Source: Methylotenera sp. (GTDB lineage: Bacteria > Pseudomonadota > Gammaproteobacteria > Burkholderiales > Methylophilaceae). From it: a stretch of 64,000 nt of DNA. The position numbers were made by a program, and so were the translations under genes. Positions within the stretch are counted from its first letter, which is position 1. Each line of letters starts with the position of its first letter. Shown piece after piece: positions 58,981 to 64,000 of this stretch. The notes under the pieces are model-generated. The model did not search any database, had not been told where the DNA came from, and was given only the letters and a program-made list of their open reading frames with translations. The stretch covers positions 248,001 through 312,000 of the forward strand of contig NZ_JAQSDC010000004.1 in NCBI RefSeq assembly GCF_029945705.1. Reading direction: 5' to 3'.

Positions 58981-59667
58981 ATGTTTGATAATACGCCAGT
59001 ACTAGGTCGTTCAGAATCAGCGGAGTTAGCTACCAATAAGGTGCTACGCAACACCTATGCTATGTTGAGCCTAACCATGATCCCAACAGTGATTGGTGCA
59101 TTTATTGGTATGAGTCTTGATTTTAGTATCATTGCGCTTCATCCATTTATTGCATTTGGCGTGTTTATGGCAGTGACGATAGGTATGCAGACTGCGATTA
59201 CCGCAAACCGTAATAGTGGTTTAGGTATCGTGTTGTTACTAGCTTACACATTCTTGCTCGGTGTAATGTTAGGCCCATTACTTCAACATGCTTTGCACTT
59301 ACGTAACGGCGGGCAGTTAGTAGGTTTAGCCGCGGCTGGCACTGGTATTATCTTTTTAACTTTAGCTGGTATTGCAAGCTCAACTAAGAGAGATTTTAGT
59401 TTCTTAGGTAAGTTCTTGGTGATTGGTGTGGTGGTGGTATTTTTAGCAATTATCGCTAATCTATTCTTACAAATTCCAGCATTATCACTCACTATCTCAG
59501 CAGTATTTATTCTAATTTCATCAGGCTTTATTCTGTATCAAGTGAACCAAATCGTACGTGGCGGTGAAACAAATTACGTGATGGCGACCTTGTCATTGTT
59601 CATTAGCATCTACAATATATTCAGTAACTTATTGAGTATTTTGATGTCTTTTGGTGGTAACGACTAA
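58981..59667 (+). CDS. Bax inhibitor-1/YccA family protein
   Basis: LRNTYAMLSLTMIPTVIGAFIG, multiple TMs; likely ATG at 58981. Confidence 0.92.
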   Translation: MFDNTPVLGRSESAELATNKVLRNTYAMLSLTMIPTVIGAFIGMSLDFSIIALHPFIAFGVFMAVTIGMQTAITANRNSGLGIVLLLAYTFLLGVMLGPLLQHALHLRNGGQLVGLAAAGTGIIFLTLAGIASSTKRDFSFLGKFLVIGVVVVFLAIIANLFLQIPALSLTISAVFILISSGFILYQVNQIVRGGETNYVMATLSLFISIYNIFSNLLSILMSFGGND

Positions 59668-59704
59668 ATTTGAATTAGTCTTTTAATTAAGACTTATGCC
59701 AAAT

Positions 59705-59728
59705 AAAAACCCGCAAAATGCGGGTTTT

Positions 59729-59730
<2 letters not shown>
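59705..59730. terminator. Bidirectional terminator between yccA-like gene and tadA
   Basis: AAAAACCCGCAAAATGCGGGTTTTTT. Confidence 0.88.
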
Positions 59731-62234
<2,504 letters not shown>

Positions 62235-62235
<1 letters not shown>

Positions 62236-63218
62236 TACATTAACGCCAGTGCGGTTAAACATTGGTGGTAATGGGTATCACCACTACTTGGTTGAATACT
62301 GAGTTGCGGTAAACGTAGGCCGTATTTCAAGTGTTGCGCATCTGCATCTACCACCCAGCGCGTGAGTTGGCTGATGCGTAATTCAATATTGTTGCCAGTC
62401 GTTGCATTAAAGTCTAACCATAAAGTAGAGCTAGCCTCACCCTGAAACTGTTTAACTAGTAAGCCTTGTTCACGAGAAGATGCTTTCCAATCAACACGCT
62501 TAGGTGAGTCGCCAAACTGGTAATTGCGATGCCCAGCAAAATCATCATCACCTTGTGTGGTTAATAATTGCCCAGTGGCGCCATCGGAATCTGCACTTGG
62601 TAGTATTTGACTGCGTAAACTGGGATTTGGATATATCAGACATTGATTTTCCGTTTCAGCGTATGCCCAAACATGGAAGAGTGACACAGGAAACTCAGTG
62701 CTAAAAGTAATGCGAGGTGCTTTTAACCAGCCGCGCTTTTGGCTGCTTAAAGATAATCTAAATTTACTTTCACCAAGTGCTGGAACATCTTGAATGTCAG
62801 GTTCTTGATCTGCGAACATTGCAAAAATACTATAGCGGGCGCGATTACTTTCATCAATAACGTTTAATTCAAATATTGCTTGCTCACCTGCAAATACAGG
62901 AGTTGCGCGCTTTGCTTCAATTTTTAGATTAGCTAAATTACGCCAAGTATACAGCATGGTAATTAAACCTAATCCAGCCAATAAAAACGTTATGGCAAAA
63001 CCTAAGCTAATGGAATAGTTGATGGAGCCTGTGAGTAGTCCTATTAACAACACGCCGAACAGCCAACCAAATCTGGTCGGCAATATGTAAATATGTCTGC
63101 GGCTTAACGTAGTGGTTGAATCTATGGCGATTGCAGTGCGAAACCAAGTTTTTGGCGAGCTGAGTCTGAAGTCTGGTTTAAGACTGGAGTTACTCGAAAG
63201 GTTTAAGCCTTTTGCCAT
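62235..63218 (-). CDS. DUF58 domain protein
   Basis: GDDDFAGHRNYQFGDSPKRVDWKASSREQGLLVKQFQGE; two N-terminal TMs. Confidence 0.92.
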
Positions 63219-63239
63219 ATTAAATGCGTACTTAAAAGC

Positions 63240-64000
63240 TTAAACAGCGACAGATTTGAGCAGCTGGGCGATATTGTCTACGCTACCTGTCAATGTGCTA
63301 TTGCTCACCAATCGGTGGCCCGCCACGCTAGGTAAGATACTTTGAATATCCTCTGGAATGACATGGTCGCGGCCATCCAGCATTGCCCATGCTTGTGCGC
63401 ATTGTTTTAAGCTCAAACCTGCACGAGGTGATAGCCCTGCATTGAACTGTGCAGATTGGCGTGTGTATTTCAATATGGCTTGCAAGTAATCCAGCAAGGC
63501 ATCCGACACATGAATGTCATGACAAGCACTTTGTAGCATTTGTAATTGTTGAGCATCAATCACTGGGCTTAGTTTTGCCAGTTGCTCTCGACCGCCATTG
63601 CTTTGTAATAGTTTGCGTTCAGAAGCTGCATCAGGGTAGTTAATGGTAATGCGCATCAAAAAACGGTCTAGTTGAGATTCTGGTAATGCAAAAGTGCCGA
63701 TTTGTGAGCTCGGGTTTTGCGTAGCAATCACAAAAAATGGTTGGGGTAGGGTATAAGTGACTGCGTCTATCGTCACTTGAGCTTCTTCCATCACTTCAAG
63801 TAATGCGCTTTGCGTTTTTGGGGTTGCACGATTAATTTCATCGGCTAGTAAAACATTAGTAAATATTGGGCCAGGGTGAAATTTAAAATTAGCCGTGTTT
63901 CTATCGTACACAGAAACACCTAGCACGTCGGCAGGTAGTAAATCACTAGTAAATTGTACGCGCTGAAATTGTAAGCCCAGCACCTGCGCCAACGTGTGCG
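63240..64000 (-). CDS. MoxR-family AAA+ ATPase (N-terminus beyond the window edge)
   Basis: RVQFTSDLLPADVLGVSVYDRN; LLADEINRATPKTQSALLEVMEE; ATQNPSSQIGTFALPESQLDRFL. Confidence 0.94.
   Translation of the reverse strand, partial: HTLAQVLGLQFQRVQFTSDLLPADVLGVSVYDRNTANFKFHPGPIFTNVLLADEINRATPKTQSALLEVMEEAQVTIDAVTYTLPQPFFVIATQNPSSQIGTFALPESQLDRFLMRITINYPDAASERKLLQSNGGREQLAKLSPVIDAQQLQMLQSACHDIHVSDALLDYLQAILKYTRQSAQFNAGLSPRAGLSLKQCAQAWAMLDGRDHVIPEDIQSILPSVAGHRLVSNSTLTGSVDNIAQLLKSVAV

Overview
This window looks like the chromosome of a betaproteobacterium, most like a methylotroph of the Methylophilaceae/Methylotenera type (judged from gene content and protein style; no search was run). Most of it is conserved housekeeping: rseA(partial)-rseB-rseC-mucD; clsB/ybhP; lepA-lepB-DUF4845-rnc-era-recO-pdxJ-acpS-tcdA; a polyphosphate cluster (ppk-sixA-ppx) followed by xseA; dsbB, cysM, a ydbH-ynbE-ydbL-like operon, rlmD, ompW, hemN, fnr, a ccoNOQP-ccoG-fixH cluster, nagZ, yccA, tadA and tgpA/DUF58/MoxR. 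Two accessory regions stand out. (1) About 38.4-47.1 kb has an NtrC-type response regulator and a membrane sensor kinase, divergent from a porin-like and a PstS-like protein. These precede a tightly coupled four-gene operon: thermostable-hemolysin/GNAT-like protein, AMP-dependent acyl ligase, heme-oxygenase-like putative diiron oxidase and SDR. The operon has a near-consensus sigma54 -24/-12 promoter and an upstream inverted repeat that could be an enhancer site. It is the best candidate for an undescribed small-molecule biosynthesis or signalling system. (2) About 48.4-55.6 kb has a ParE/RelE toxin-antitoxin pair, a type IIG-like methylase/restriction protein and a second ParE/RelE pair. They lie between the substrate-binding protein and the permeases of an oligopeptide ABC system, flanked by REP-like palindromes. 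The methylase ORF is interrupted in frame by a dRS3-like miniature inverted repeat. Regulatory sites read directly from sequence include three FNR-type boxes, an 11-bp-phased Pho box before ppk, and several terminators and hairpins.
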